Source of the DNA: an uncultured Nocardioides sp.
Lineage (GTDB): Bacteria > Actinomycetota > Actinomycetes > Propionibacteriales > Nocardioidaceae
DNA: 5,327 nt
Assembly (NCBI RefSeq): GCF_946885725.1
Contig: NZ_CAMPGZ010000244.1
Location: 1 to 5,327, forward strand
Reading direction: 5' to 3'
Each line of letters begins with the position of its first letter. Within the stretch, counting starts at the first letter, position 1. Of this stretch, positions 5,192-5,327 are shown in pieces. A program made the position numbers and the translations under genes. The notes beneath the pieces are model-generated. The model was not told the origin of the DNA. It was given only the letters and a program-made list of their open reading frames with translations, and did not search any database.

Positions 5192-5327
5192 GGGCAAGAC
5201 ACGCCGACTGGGCGAGCTGGGACGGGCAAGACACGCCGACTCGGCGGGTGTAGCCGGGAGGTTCGAGCCGGGTCGGCGGGTGTAGCCGGGAGGTTCGAGC
5301 CGGGTCGGCGGGTGTGACCGGGAGGTT
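5192..5327. repeat. 32-base tandem repeat array, left end (continues past window)
   Basis: Four full units of exactly 32 bases occupy 5192-5223, 5224-5255, 5256-5287 and 5288-5319. A fifth begins at 5320 and is cut by the window edge. Each unit splits into an 18-base left module and a 14-base right module. Units 1 and 2 share the left module GGGCAAGACACGCCGACT. Units 3 and 4 share the left module GGGAGGTTCGAGCCGGGT. Units 2 and 3 share the right module CGGCGGGTGTAGCC, and unit 4 has the variant CGGCGGGTGTGACC. Unit 1 has a diverged right module, GGGCGAGCTGGGAC. Because 32 is not a multiple of three, the array is unlikely to be coding. It has no spacers, so it is not a CRISPR array. Confidence 0.88.

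Noticed and set aside
5256..5304. GGTTCGAGCC words resembling a tRNA T-arm, suggesting tRNA fragments or attachment-site copies
   Set aside because: The flanking bases do not pair to form the T stem, and no acceptor or anticodon arm is present.
5043..5317. Two overlapping small open frames starting at 5043 and 5054
   Set aside because: They have no ribosome binding site and no recognisable domain, and both run through a 32-base repeat that would shift frame from unit to unit.
5192..5327. Possible CRISPR array
   Set aside because: Units abut directly with a 32-base period and no unique spacers, and no cas gene is visible in the window.

Overview
The window is high-GC DNA with strong G/C third-position bias, dense gene packing and several 4-base stop/start overlaps. 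This is typical of an actinobacterium. The protein set (actinobacterial SURF1, DUF3817, a rhomboid protease with an N-terminal zinc finger beside a cyclophilin) fits Nocardioidaceae or relatives, but the exact taxon is an inference.

Layout. (1) Bases 1-2789, plus strand: a tightly packed four-gene run. It holds the 3' part of a SURF1-like gene (its start lies outside the window), a small DUF3817 membrane protein, a patatin-like lipid hydrolase and a membrane-anchored PlsC-type acyltransferase. The first two junctions are 4-base overlaps and the third is a 7-base gap, so the genes are probably co-transcribed and translationally coupled. (2) Bases 2811-3407, minus strand: a 198-residue Ala/Lys/Glu-rich protein with helical repeats, one membrane segment and a low-complexity tail, converging on the acyltransferase. 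A small hairpin separates the two stop codons. (3) Bases 3408-3569: a divergent intergenic region holding a tandem 9-base repeat. (4) Bases 3570-4984, plus strand: a cyclophilin-type peptidyl-prolyl isomerase, overlapping by 4 bases a rhomboid-family intramembrane protease that appears to start at CTG. (5) Bases 4985-5327: no convincing gene. This stretch holds palindromes, a pair of TTCRCGTGG words 20 bases apart, and the left end of a 32-base tandem repeat array that runs off the window.

How the genes work together. The patatin and acyltransferase form a plausible deacylation/reacylation pair for membrane lipids or storage lipid. SURF1 points to cytochrome oxidase assembly, and its link to the lipid genes is only positional. 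The cyclophilin-rhomboid pair resembles the segment near oriC in other actinobacteria, where crgA usually follows. Here the repeat-bearing stretch occupies that position.

The observations most worth a second look are the mosaic 32-base repeat array and the probable CTG start of the rhomboid gene. No defence system, mobile element or RNA gene was recognised.
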